DNA from: Candidatus Dormiibacter sp.
Lineage (GTDB): Bacteria > Chloroflexota > Dormibacteria > UBA8260
NCBI GenBank assembly: GCA_025450495.1
Contig: JANWHI010000019.1
Coordinates: 1 to 34,435, forward strand
DNA length: 34,435 bases
Reading direction: 5' to 3'
Shown: in pieces, positions 1 through 8,083 of the stretch
How positions within the stretch are numbered: the stretch's first letter is position 1
How the letters are laid out: every line of letters begins with the position of its first letter
Position numbers and translations under genes: made by a program
Notes under the pieces: model-generated
What the model was told of the DNA's origin: nothing
Database searches by the model: none
The model's input: only the letters and a program-made list of their open reading frames with translations

Positions 1-2395
1 CGAGCAGGGTGCTGGCGTTGAAGATCGAGCTGTACGTCCCGGTGACGCTCCCGACAAGCAGGGCGAGCACGAAGCCGGTGATCGTCGAGCCGCCGAAGAG
101 CACCAGCGCGAGCAGCACGAATGCAACCGTCAGCGACGTGTTCAACGAGCGCGTCATGGTCTGCACCGTCGACAGGTTGACCACCTGGTCGAAGGTGAGA
201 CGGGGGCCGTAGCGCAGGTTCTCGCGCACCCGGTCGAACACCACGATGGTGTCGTGGATGGAGAACGCCACCGCGGTCAGCAACGCGGTCACGAACAGGG
301 TGTCGACCTGGCCGAGGGCGGTGAAGTGGCCGATGATCGCCCAGATCCCCGCCAGCACGAACACGTCATGGAGCAGCTTCAAGAAGGCGCAGACCGAGAA
401 CCGCCATGCCGAGATCGCCCGCTGCTTGCGGAACGCGAGCGCCAGGTAGGTCGCGATCAGCGCCGAGGCCACCAGGATGAGGATCACTGCGCTGCGCACC
501 AGGTCGGAGGCGACGCTCGGGCCGATGAACTGCTCCTGGATTGCCGGGTTGCCGGTCTTCGGATCCGTGGCGAGGCCGAACTTGCTGGTCAGTGCGCCCT
601 GGACGGCCTGCACGGGATCCCTGCCGCCGGTCGCGGTGCCGGGCAGGAAGCTGATCTCGTACTGGTTGCCGGAGTCGGCCTGCACCTGCGGTTGCAGGTT
701 GCCGATCGCCGAGTCCACCGTGCTGATCACCTGGGCTTGCGTCCCCGGATGCGCCAGCGTGGCCGTGACCTTGTAGCCACCGCTGAAGTCCAGCCCGAGC
801 CGGAAGCCCCAGAAGAGGATGGCCAGGATCCCGGGGATGATGATCGCCAGCGAGCCGGCGAAGTACCAGTTGCGCGAGCGCACGATGTCGAAGCGTCCCT
901 TCGGCGGCTTCTCGAGGTACTCCTCGTGGATCTGGGTGTACATGGTTGGATTGCGGCCGAGCCGCAGTCGCAGCGCCCCCGCCAGCAGCGCACGGGTCAC
1001 CGTGACGGCGCTGAAGAAGCTGACCGCGACGCCGATGCCCAGCGTGATCGCGAAACCGCGCACGATGTCGGTGCCCAGGATGGCCAGCACCAGGCAGGCG
1101 ATGATCGTGGAGATGTTGCTGTCGCGGATCGCCGGGAAGGCACGCCGGAAGCCGGCGTCGACGGCCGCGCCCACGCTGCGCCCGTGGCGTCGCTCATCGC
1201 GCGTTCGTTCGAAGATGAGCACGTTGGCGTCGACTGCCATGCCCACGCTGAGCAGGAAGCCGGCCAGCGCGGCCAGCGAGATCGTGACCCCGATGATCTT
1301 GAACAGCGCCAGCACGATCGCGCCGTAGGCAACCAGCGCCAGGCAGGCGAGCAGGCCGGGGAACCGGTAGTAGCCGAGCATGAAGAGCACGATGATCAGC
1401 AGGCCCACGGCGCCGGCGATCAGGCTGCGCTGCACTGTCTGCTGACCGAGGGTGGCGCTGACCTCGTTGCTCGACACCGTGGTGATCTCGGCGGGCAGCG
1501 CCCCTGCGGAGATGTCACTGGCCAGCGCCTGGGCCGCCTGGCTGGTGAAGCCGCCGGTGATCTGGGTCTTGTTGCTCGACGGGCCCTGCACCACCGGGGC
1601 GGTGATGATCTGGTTGTCGAGGAAGATCGCCACCTGCGCCTGCGGGGGCGGTGCCTGTGGGCTCTGCTGGTAAAACGCGTACGCCGCGGTGGTCACCTTG
1701 TTCCACTCGGTGGCGCCGGCGTCGTTGAAGTTGATGTTGACCGCGATCTGACCGCTCTGGTCGGTGCCGACGCTGGCCTGGATCACATCACTGGCATCCA
1801 GCGCGTCGTCGATCTTCCAGTGGTAGCCCGTCGGGTACAGCTGTGTGTTGGCGAATTGGTTGACGTCGAAGAGCCGCTCCTGGTCGGCGAGGAACTTCGG
1901 GTCGTTGGGATTGGGCGCGCCGGCCACCGCTGTGGCGAAGTGCAGCTTGGCGGTGGTGCCCACCACCTGGCGCGCCTGGTCGAGCGAGACACCCGGGATC
2001 TGGATGAGGATCTGGTCTGAGCCCTGCGCAGACACCGCCGCTTCGGAGACGCCGAGCCCGTTGACACGAGCCTGCAGCAGCGGGAGCGTCTTGTCGCGCG
2101 CCTCGGTCACGCTCTGACCCTTGGGTCCGTTGCGGCAGTTGCTCCCCGGCGGGTCGTTGAGGCCCCGGCAGATCTGCACCGTCAGCTCGGTGCCGCCCTG
2201 GAGGTCGAGGCCCTTGACGAACGTGATCGGGTGACCGCCGATGTTGGGAACGGTGGTCAGGTTCTGCCCGAGCGGTTGATGGACCACGACGTACCGGTAG
2301 AACAGGCTGTAGCCATCGATGAAGAGGGCAGCGAGCACGATGAGGACGACAACGATGACGCGTATGCGGGACACGCGGAGAAAGAAATCACCCAC
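1..2395 (-). CDS. secDF: SecD-SecF fused protein translocase subunit (3' end cut by window)
   Basis: SecDF is the membrane partner of SecYEG that uses the proton gradient to pull exported proteins through. One uninterrupted frame runs from a GTG at 2395 to the window edge (798 codons). It holds a first membrane helix at about residues 9-27, the SecD motif LDLQGG at 63-68, the SecD signature VDANVLIFER near 389, then after a charged linker (MYTQIHEEYLEK near 485) the SecF motif LDFSGG at 535-540 and the SecF signature FSIHDTIVVFDRVREN. I checked that codons on both sides of the junction share the same frame, so this is a true fusion and not two genes. The start overlaps the tgt stop by 8 bp. 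GTG at 2374 is an alternative start. A TACACT box (2404-2409) lies 8 bp before the GTG inside tgt. The C-terminal SecF helices are probably lost beyond position 1. Confidence 0.95.
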   Translation of the reverse strand, partial: MGDFFLRVSRIRVIVVVLIVLAALFIDGYSLFYRYVVVHQPLGQNLTTVPNIGGHPITFVKGLDLQGGTELTVQICRGLNDPPGSNCRNGPKGQSVTEARDKTLPLLQARVNGLGVSEAAVSAQGSDQILIQIPGVSLDQARQVVGTTAKLHFATAVAGAPNPNDPKFLADQERLFDVNQFANTQLYPTGYHWKIDDALDASDVIQASVGTDQSGQIAVNINFNDAGATEWNKVTTAAYAFYQQSPQAPPPQAQVAIFLDNQIITAPVVQGPSSNKTQITGGFTSQAAQALASDISAGALPAEITTVSSNEVSATLGQQTVQRSLIAGAVGLLIIVLFMLGYYRFPGLLACLALVAYGAIVLALFKIIGVTISLAALAGFLLSVGMAVDANVLIFERTRDERRHGRSVGAAVDAGFRRAFPAIRDSNISTIIACLVLAILGTDIVRGFAITLGIGVAVSFFSAVTVTRALLAGALRLRLGRNPTMYTQIHEEYLEKPPKGRFDIVRSRNWYFAGSLAIIIPGILAILFWGFRLGLDFSGGYKVTATLAHPGTQAQVISTVDSAIGNLQPQVQADSGNQYEISFLPGTATGGRDPVQAVQGALTSKFGLATDPKTGNPAIQEQFIGPSVASDLVRSAVILILVASALIATYLALAFRKQRAISAWRFSVCAFLKLLHDVFVLAGIWAIIGHFTALGQVDTLFVTALLTAVAFSIHDTIVVFDRVRENLRYGPRLTFDQVVNLSTVQTMTRSLNTSLTVAFVLLALVLFGGSTITGFVLALLVGSVTGTYSSIFNASTLL

Positions 2396-3587
2396 TGGGA
2401 TCGAGTGTAGCCGGGATCCGCGGCGTTCCGACTCGCCGCGCCGGGGCCGGCAATGGTGCCTCGTCGGCACCGTCATCGGCGCCCCTGCCGGCGCGCAGGC
2501 GGGCGTCGGACTCGGCGCGGAACGCCCCAAAACGTCCGGCGGTGATGGCCTCGCGTGCCGCCGCCATCAGGTTGGCCAGGTGGGTCACGTTGTGGAGCGT
2601 GAGCAGACGGTGGCCGAGAATCTCACCGGCCATGAAGAGGTGGCGCAGGTAGGCGCGTGAGAACCTCGTGCAGGCGGGACAGGGGCAGCCGGCGACCAGC
2701 GGTCGCACGTCGTCGCGATACACCGCCCGGCGCAGCGCCAGGCGACCATCCGGGGTCATCGCGGCGCCGGTCCGGGCGAGGCGGGTGGGCGCCACGCAGT
2801 CGAACATGTCGACGCCCATCCCCACCATGGTCAGCAGCTCACTGTCGGTGCCGAGCCCCATGAAATACCGCGCCGTTGTCGAGGGCAGCTCGGCCAGCGA
2901 GGCCGCGGTCATCGCCTCCATCACCTCGAGCGGCTCGCCCACCGACAGCCCACCGACCGCGACACCGTCGAAGTCGAGCGCGGCCACCTGCGCCGCCGAC
3001 TCCCTGCGTGCCTCTGCGTCGAAGCCGCCCTGGCAGATGCCGAACAGCAGCCGGCCCTGGCCGGGATGCGCGGCCCGGCAGCGCATCGCCCAGCGGTGGG
3101 TGCGCTCCGTCGCGGCGATCGCCGCCGCCGCATCGCTGCCCCAGCCGACCGGTTGATCGAGGCACATGACGATGTCGGCGTCGAGCCTCGCCTGCATGCT
3201 GACGGCTTCCTCGGGGCTGACGCGCAGCCTGGTGCCGTCGTACGGGGACACGAAGGTCGCCGCCTCCTCGTCGACGGACACAACCCGGCGCAGGCTGACC
3301 AGCTGGAAGCCGCCGCTGTCGGTGAGGATCGGACCATCCCAGCCCATGAAGGCGTGCAGGCCACCGGCGCGCTCGATGAGGTCGACGCCGGGGCGCAGCG
3401 CGAGGTGGTAGGCGTTGCAGAGCAGGATGTCGGCGCCACACGCTCGTACTTCGGCCGGGTCGAGTGACTTGACGGTGGCATGCGTGCCGACCGGCATGAA
3501 CGCGGGGGTGCGCACCTCCCCGTGCGCGGTGCGCAGGCGCCCCGAGCGCGCGCAGCCGTCGCTGGCGTCGACGGTCAGCGCGGTCAT
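2388..3587 (-). CDS. tgt: tRNA-guanine transglycosylase
   Basis: The enzyme exchanges guanine-34 for the queuosine precursor preQ1 in tRNAs with GUN anticodons. The 399-residue protein has the usual bacterial length. Visible landmarks are the substrate-pocket segment TDSGGFQ with catalytic Asp90, the GGLSVGE loop near 212-218, the nucleophile Asp263 in FDCVAPTR, and the zinc site C301-x-C303-x2-C306 with His332. The start is the ATG whose last bases form the queA stop (ATGA overlap). A longer reading frame upstream is only the shadow of queA. It lies between queA, the next enzyme of the same pathway, and secDF, the classical queA-tgt-yajC-secD-secF order, except that yajC is missing. Confidence 0.97.
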   Translation of the reverse strand: MTALTVDASDGCARSGRLRTAHGEVRTPAFMPVGTHATVKSLDPAEVRACGADILLCNAYHLALRPGVDLIERAGGLHAFMGWDGPILTDSGGFQLVSLRRVVSVDEEAATFVSPYDGTRLRVSPEEAVSMQARLDADIVMCLDQPVGWGSDAAAAIAATERTHRWAMRCRAAHPGQGRLLFGICQGGFDAEARRESAAQVAALDFDGVAVGGLSVGEPLEVMEAMTAASLAELPSTTARYFMGLGTDSELLTMVGMGVDMFDCVAPTRLARTGAAMTPDGRLALRRAVYRDDVRPLVAGCPCPACTRFSRAYLRHLFMAGEILGHRLLTLHNVTHLANLMAAAREAITAGRFGAFRAESDARLRAGRGADDGADEAPLPAPARRVGTPRIPATLDPSG

Positions 3588-4666
3588 CGCGACCCGCTGT
3601 CGCGCCAGCAGAGCATGCAGTCGCCGAAGCTGAGAAAGCGATAGCCGTTGTCGAGGGCATGCGAGTAGGCATCGCGCCAGCGGTCGCCCACCAGCGAGGC
3701 GAGTAGCACGAGCAGCGATGAGCGGGGCTGGTGGAAGTTGGTGAGCAGGCCATCGACCACGGCAAAGTGGTGCCCGGGGTTGATGAACAGCTGCGTTGCC
3801 ATGGTCCCCGGATGTGGCCGTCCCGCCCCGTCGACATGCGACTCCAGGGTGCGCACCACCGTGGTGCCGACGGCGACGACCCGACCGCCGCGTCTGCGCG
3901 TCTCCTCGATGCGCGACGCCGTCGCGGCGGGGAGAGTGCAGCGCTCCGCGTGCATGCGGTGGGTGCGGACATCGGTCGCGGTGATGGGCGCGAACGTGCC
4001 CAGGCCGACATCGAGCTGCACCGTTGCCCAACCCACGCCCACAGCGGTGAGCGAGTCGCGCACGCGTTGGGTGAAATGCAGCCCGGCGGTCGGCGCCGCC
4101 GCGGAGGCAGGCTCGCCGGTGGCGTACACCGTCTGGTAACGCGAGGCGTCGTGCAGCGGTGTATGGATGTACGGTGGCAGCGGAGCCTCGCCGGCGTTCG
4201 CGATGGCCTCCTCGATGTCGCCATCCGCGGCGAGGGCAACCACGCGCGCGCCGGGATGGCCCGGGGCGGGTCCCTCGACTGTGACCTGGAGTGAGTCACC
4301 GTGGCGCACCACCTGCCCACTGCGCAGCCGCCGACCGGGGCGCACCAGCGCGGTGAAACGGCCGCGCTGCAGGCGTTCGAGGAGGAGCACCTCCGCCGGT
4401 GCACCGTCAGCCAGCGTGCCGCGAAGCCGGGCGGCGCGGACCCGGGTGTCGTTGGCGACCAGAAGGTCGCCGGCACGGAGGAGGTCCGGCAGAGCTGTGA
4501 ACAGGTGGTCGTCGATGGCCCCGTCGCGGCCGAGGTGGAGCAGCCGCGACGAATCGCGCGGGTCGCGGGGTGTCTGCGCGATCCGGTCAGGGGGAAGCGA
4601 GTAGTCGAACAGGTCAGTGGACAACGCCGGCGCGCGATGGCGAAGGTCGCCGGTGACAGCAGCCAT
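3584..4666 (-). CDS. queA: S-adenosylmethionine:tRNA ribosyltransferase-isomerase
   Basis: QueA transfers and rearranges the ribosyl part of SAM onto preQ1-34 in tRNA, giving epoxyqueuosine. The 360-residue product begins its conserved part at LFDYSLPPDRIAQTP and carries the family segments NDTRVRAARL, AAPTAGLHFT, HMHAERC and NFHQPRSSLL. I place the start at ATG 4666, eight bases after the ruvB stop. The reading frame remains open into ruvB, but that extension has no family resemblance. No convincing ribosome-binding site is visible, and a TTG just before the conserved LFDY segment could be used instead. The stop overlaps the tgt start (ATGA), so the two queuosine genes are translationally coupled. 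Confidence 0.95.
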   Translation of the reverse strand: MAAVTGDLRHRAPALSTDLFDYSLPPDRIAQTPRDPRDSSRLLHLGRDGAIDDHLFTALPDLLRAGDLLVANDTRVRAARLRGTLADGAPAEVLLLERLQRGRFTALVRPGRRLRSGQVVRHGDSLQVTVEGPAPGHPGARVVALAADGDIEEAIANAGEAPLPPYIHTPLHDASRYQTVYATGEPASAAAPTAGLHFTQRVRDSLTAVGVGWATVQLDVGLGTFAPITATDVRTHRMHAERCTLPAATASRIEETRRRGGRVVAVGTTVVRTLESHVDGAGRPHPGTMATQLFINPGHHFAVVDGLLTNFHQPRSSLLVLLASLVGDRWRDAYSHALDNGYRFLSFGDCMLCWRDSGSR

Positions 4667-4674
4667 CCAAGCGG

Positions 4675-5718
4675 CTATGCGAACAGTGACGACTGGAGAT
4701 TGTCGCCGCCCACGGTGCCGGCGGGAACCGACAGGCCGAGGTGCTGATATGCGCGGGCCGTCGGCACCCGCCCGCGCGGGGTGCGCGCGACCATGCCGAG
4801 GCGGATGAGATACGGCTCGACCACGTCCTCGATGGTCTCTGCCTCCTCCTGGACGCTGACCGCGATGGTCTGCGCGCCCACGGGGTGGCCTCGGAGCGGC
4901 CCGCACAGGGCTTCGAGCACGCGGCGGTCCATCTCGTCGAGGCCGGCGGCGTCGACACCGAGCATGTCGAGCGATGCCGTGGCCGCCGCCACGTCGATGT
5001 GGCCCGCCGCGCGCACCTGCGCGTAGTCCCGGGCGCGGCGCAGCAGCCGGTTGGCGACACGCGGTGTGCCGCGCGCACGCGATGCGAGCAGCGCGGCGCC
5101 CTGGTCGTCGATGGCGATCTTCAGGAGGCGCGCGCTGCGCCTGATGATGTCGGTCAGCTCTGCGACGTCGTAGTAGTCGAGCCGGAAGGTCACGCCGAAC
5201 CGGTCGCGCAGCGGGCCGCCGAGGGCTCCCGCTCGCGTGGTTGCGGCGATCACCGTGAACCGGTTGAGGCTGAGGCGAAGCGTCTGGGCGCTGGCCCCGC
5301 GACCCGCCACGAAGTCGAAGGCGAGATCCTCCATCGCCGGGTAGAGCGCCTCCTCCACGGCGTGGTTGAGCCTGTGCACCTCGTCGATGAAGAAGACGTC
5401 GCGGTCGTTGAGAGACGTGAGGATGGACGCGAGCATCCCCTGGTGCTCGAGCGCCGGGCCGGAGGTGAGGCGAGCCTGGACACCCATCTCGTTGGCGATG
5501 ATCTGCGCCAGGGTCGTCTTGCCCAGCCCGGGCGGTCCATACAGAAGGATGTGGTCGATCGGCTCGCCGCGACCGCGGGCAGCCTCGATGAGCACGCGGA
5601 CCTGTTCGTGGATGCCGGCCTGGCCGACGAAGTCCTCGAGGCTCTTGGGGCGGAGCACAACCTCGGCGGCGTGCTCCTCCTCCACCTCGAGCGGCGTCAC
5701 CACCCGCGACTCATCCAT
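4675..5718 (-). CDS. ruvB: Holliday junction branch migration ATPase RuvB
   Basis: RuvB is the hexameric AAA+ motor that, with RuvA, drives branch migration of Holliday junctions. The 347-residue protein is of normal length. It shows the N-terminal RPKSLEDFVGQ segment, Walker A GPPGLGKTT, Walker B FFIDEVHRL, the arginine-finger and sensor segment GPLRDRFG, the sensor-2 region GTPRVANRLLRRARD, and the C-terminal winged-helix DNA-binding part ending RGRVPTARAYQHLG. Its ATG overlaps the ruvA stop by one base (TGATG). It is the third gene of the ruvC-ruvA-ruvB set. Confidence 0.98.
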   Translation of the reverse strand: MDESRVVTPLEVEEEHAAEVVLRPKSLEDFVGQAGIHEQVRVLIEAARGRGEPIDHILLYGPPGLGKTTLAQIIANEMGVQARLTSGPALEHQGMLASILTSLNDRDVFFIDEVHRLNHAVEEALYPAMEDLAFDFVAGRGASAQTLRLSLNRFTVIAATTRAGALGGPLRDRFGVTFRLDYYDVAELTDIIRRSARLLKIAIDDQGAALLASRARGTPRVANRLLRRARDYAQVRAAGHIDVAAATASLDMLGVDAAGLDEMDRRVLEALCGPLRGHPVGAQTIAVSVQEEAETIEDVVEPYLIRLGMVARTPRGRVPTARAYQHLGLSVPAGTVGGDNLQSSLFA

Positions 5719-6332
5719 CAGCCGGCCGCCACCATGTCGAGCCGGCGCAGCGCCGCGGCGACGAGCGCGGCCACGTCGAGCGGCTCGGCTCCCTCCCGCA
5801 GGGCGGCCTGCACCGCATCGCGCGCCGCCGCCTCGCGAAAGCCCAGGGTGGCCAGGCCGTCGACGGCGGCGCGGATCGCCTGATCCGCCGCGGCGGCAAC
5901 CGGCGTGGCCGTGTCGCCGGGCAGCGCGAGACGGTCGAGCTTGCCGCGCAGCTCGAGGACGACGCGCTCGGCGGTCTTCAGACCGATGCCCGGGACCGTC
6001 GCCACCATCGCGGCGTCACCGCTGCGCAGCGCGCGCACCATGGTGGTCAGGTCGGCCCGGCCGAGGATGCTCAGAGCGGCCTTGGGACCGATCCTCTCGA
6101 CTGCGATGAGCAGGCGAAAGAGGCGAAGCTCCTCGGTCGTGGTGAACCCGTACAACCGGATCGCGTCGTCGGTGACCGAGGTGTGCACGTGCACGGTGAC
6201 CTCGCCGGTGCTGCCGTGCAGCGACACCGCCGTGCGCAGGTGGCACTGCACCGCGTAGCCGACGCCGTTGACATCAAGCGTGACCACGTCATCCTCCACA
6301 GCCGCGACACGGCCGCGCAGCAGCGTGATCAT
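5718..6332 (-). CDS. ruvA: Holliday junction-binding protein RuvA
   Basis: RuvA binds the four-way junction as a tetramer and loads RuvB. The 204-residue sequence has the N-terminal OB-fold (MITLLRGRVAAVEDD..., NGVGYAV), two helix-hairpin-helix segments (IGPKAALSIL and VPGIGLKTAERVVLELRGKL), an alanine-rich linker, and the C-terminal domain III (GLATLGFREAAARDAV) that contacts RuvB. The ATG overlaps the ruvC stop (ATGA). Length and domain order are normal. Confidence 0.97.
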   Translation of the reverse strand: MITLLRGRVAAVEDDVVTLDVNGVGYAVQCHLRTAVSLHGSTGEVTVHVHTSVTDDAIRLYGFTTTEELRLFRLLIAVERIGPKAALSILGRADLTTMVRALRSGDAAMVATVPGIGLKTAERVVLELRGKLDRLALPGDTATPVAAAADQAIRAAVDGLATLGFREAAARDAVQAALREGAEPLDVAALVAAALRRLDMVAAG

Positions 6333-6898
6333 CCCGTCCCGGTGCCCAGGCGGGCACGCGCCGCGGCGACCGCGACGGCGAGCGGGCTGACCGTCGCTCG
6401 CGTACCCTGGCCGCGCACCCGCAGCGTCAGCGCCGCGCGATGGTGGTGGCAGACGGCGATGGCGCAGGCATCGGCCACGTCGTCCGGCCCTTCGATGCGA
6501 TCGACCCCGAGCAGGCGCACGACCATGCGCAGCACCTGCGGCTTGCGCGCCGCCCCGTAGCCGGCCACCGATTCCTTGACCTCGTTGGGCGTGTACTCGG
6601 CCACCGGGACGCCCGCGGCAGCAAGCGCGCAGAGCAGGACGCCGCGAGCCTCGGCGACGCGCATCGCGGTGCTGCGGTTGGTCGAGAAGAAGAGTCGTTC
6701 CACCGCGGCGACCGCGGGTCGCTGCTCAGCCACGACCGCGCCGATCAGCTCGGAGAGCAGGAACAGACGCTCGGAGTCGTCGATCCCGGCCGGCGTCTGC
6801 AGGCATCCCGCGTGCACCAGCTTCAGTGCCCCGGGGTGGCCGTCGACGACTGCGACACCAGTGCGGCCCAGCCCCGGATCGACGCCCAGGACTCGCAC
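6329..6898 (-). CDS. ruvC: Crossover junction endodeoxyribonuclease RuvC
   Basis: RuvC cuts Holliday junctions symmetrically after RuvAB branch migration. The product starts at GTG 6898 and has 189 residues. The four acidic active-site residues of the RNase H-like fold can be placed: Asp7 (GVDPGLGRTG), Glu67 (VERLFF), and Asp140 and Asp143 in GPDDVADACAIA. The segment TPNEVKESVAGYGAARK is the usual DNA-contacting region. A roughly 30-residue basic, alanine-rich tail follows the catalytic core. The start lies three bases after the yebC stop, consistent with co-transcription from the yebC promoter. Confidence 0.97.
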   Translation of the reverse strand: MRVLGVDPGLGRTGVAVVDGHPGALKLVHAGCLQTPAGIDDSERLFLLSELIGAVVAEQRPAVAAVERLFFSTNRSTAMRVAEARGVLLCALAAAGVPVAEYTPNEVKESVAGYGAARKPQVLRMVVRLLGVDRIEGPDDVADACAIAVCHHHRAALTLRVRGQGTRATVSPLAVAVAAARARLGTGTG

Positions 6899-6901
6899 CC
6901 C

Positions 6902-7660
6902 TCAGCCGACCGACTCGAGCACGTCGTCGGGAATCTCGGCGTTGGCGTACACCTGCTGTACGTCATCGTCCTCCTCGAGGTTCTCGAGCAGGCGCAGCAC
7001 CGCGGTGGCCTGCTTGGCGTCGAGCGGCACCGAGGTGCTCGGGTTCATGGTCACCTCGCCCGAGTCGACGCGGTGGCCTGCATTCTCCAGAGTCGTGCGC
7101 ACGCCCTCCAAGCGGGCCGGGTCCACCGTCACCATCACCGCATCGCCGTCGACGGAGACATCGCCGTCGGAGCCGATGTCGACGACCTCGAGCAGCTCGA
7201 GGGCCAGCTCGTCGGGATCCCGTCCGGCGGCGGAGACGCGGAGCACACCCTCCTGCTTGAACATCCAGCCGACGCTGTTGGTCTCGCCCAACGACCCGCC
7301 GGCACGGGTGAAGAGGTTGCGGATCGCGGCAACGGTGCGGTTGCGGTTGTCGGAGAGCACGTCGACCATCACCGCCACCCCATGTGGGCCGTAGCCCTCA
7401 TAGCGAATCTCCTCGAGCTGGGCGCCTTCCTTGCCGCCGGCACCACGCTGAATGGCTCGGTCGATGTTGTCGGCGGGCATGTTGACCTCGCGCGCCTTCT
7501 GGATGGCGAGGCGCAGGCGGAAGTTGGACGCGGGATCCGGTCCTCCCTCGCGAACCGAGACCGACAGCTCGCGGGCGACCTTGGTGAAGACCTGGCCACG
7601 TTTGGCGTCGACGATCGCCTTCTTGTGCTTGATACCCGCCCACTTGCTGTGACCGGACAT
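6902..7660 (-). CDS. yebC: YebC/TACO1-family protein
   Basis: YebC/TACO1 proteins are linked to translation of difficult (for example polyproline) stretches, and some have been described as DNA-binding regulators. The assignment to one role here is inference. The 252-residue product begins with the signature MSGHSKWAGIKHKKAIVDAKRG and contains ARELSVSVREGG, NMPADNIDRAIQRG and YEGYGPHGVAVMV, all family-typical. ATG 7660 follows a GGAGG ribosome-binding site at about 8 bp. It is the first gene of the yebC-ruvC-ruvA-ruvB-queA-tgt-secDF run. Its promoter (7691-7719) points away from the plus-strand RNA at 7791. Confidence 0.97.
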   Translation of the reverse strand: MSGHSKWAGIKHKKAIVDAKRGQVFTKVARELSVSVREGGPDPASNFRLRLAIQKAREVNMPADNIDRAIQRGAGGKEGAQLEEIRYEGYGPHGVAVMVDVLSDNRNRTVAAIRNLFTRAGGSLGETNSVGWMFKQEGVLRVSAAGRDPDELALELLEVVDIGSDGDVSVDGDAVMVTVDPARLEGVRTTLENAGHRVDSGEVTMNPSTSVPLDAKQATAVLRLLENLEEDDDVQQVYANAEIPDDVLESVG

Positions 7661-7690
7661 GAATCCTCCGTTGCCGAACAGGCGTTTGCC

Positions 7691-7719
7691 ATTGTATTGC
7701 CGTCGTGGGTCTCAGTCTA
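7691..7719 (-). promoter_or_regulatory. Promoter of the yebC-ruvCAB-queA-tgt-secDF operon
   Basis: On the minus strand TAGACT (7719-7714) and TACAAT (7696-7691) are separated by 17 bp. The -10 matches five of six bases of the vegetative consensus and the -35 matches four of six. The predicted start near 7684 leaves a 24-nt leader containing GGAGG just before the yebC ATG. The start site is inferred from spacing only. Confidence 0.7.
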
Positions 7720-7756
7720 TGAGTCCGACCGTCCGGTGACGAACCGCACAGACCTC

Positions 7757-7784
7757 TTGACTAGCGCCCCGGCGGCCCTATGCT
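7757..7784 (+). promoter_or_regulatory. Promoter of the plus-strand structured RNA
   Basis: TTGACT (7757-7762) and TATGCT (7779-7784) are separated by 16 bp on the plus strand. The -35 matches five of six bases of the vegetative consensus. The same TATGCT -10 recurs in front of the infC operon (13748-13743, minus). The predicted transcription start is near 7791. It is arranged back-to-back with the yebC promoter, with 37 bp between the two -35 boxes. Confidence 0.65.
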
Positions 7785-7824
7785 GGTAGCAAGGAACCGA
7801 GTGCATACGGAGGACTACTTCACG

Positions 7825-7872
7825 ATGCGAACGGTCTTCGAACTCTACCGGGCCACTCGAGCCGAGAGTTAG
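7825..7872 (+). CDS. Possible 15-residue peptide inside the structured RNA
   Basis: ATG 7825 follows GGAGG (7809-7813) with an 11-base spacer and opens a frame encoding MRTVFELYRATRAES, closed by TAG at 7870-7872. The stop lies in the loop of the CCGGGCC/GGCCCGG stem, an arrangement like that of leader peptides whose translation influences RNA folding. No protein-coding gene follows on this strand. The peptide could therefore be a product of a dual-function RNA, a ribosome-controlled switch for RNA stability, or chance. I recognise no family, and three arginines in fifteen residues are unremarkable at this GC content. Confidence 0.35.
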   Translation: MRTVFELYRATRAES

Positions 7873-8083
7873 GGCCCGGACACGGGTCGCAACCTCCACC
7901 GCTCCGATGGCGCCACCGTCGAACCCCCGGCACGCGGTCGGCCGGGCTCCGGTGATTGGTTGGAAGAGCGCGCTGCGCGGTGAGGTCGTGAAGCCGGTTC
8001 GGGCTGGCCAGCCGGCACCTGCGGGTGCCCACTGATTAGCCCGGCTGCTCAGCCGGGCCGCCGACTGTGATCGGCACAAACAT

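Noticed and set aside
900..1000. Possible frameshift or gene boundary between SecD and SecF
   Set aside because: Codon positions at 1240, 943 and 784 are all in phase with GTG 2395 and the sequence between is open, so it is a true fusion.
254..2020. Long plus-strand frame of 588 codons opposite secDF
   Set aside because: It is antisense to a clearly conserved SecDF; composition is typical of GC-rich shadow frames and no family motif is visible.
6330..7760. SOS (LexA) box controlling yebC-ruvCAB
   Set aside because: No GAACnnnnGTTC or CTGTn8ACAG-type site is visible around the yebC promoter or in front of ruvC.
6440..7789. Plus-strand frame of 449 codons opposite ruvC and yebC
   Set aside because: Antisense shadow of two well-conserved genes.
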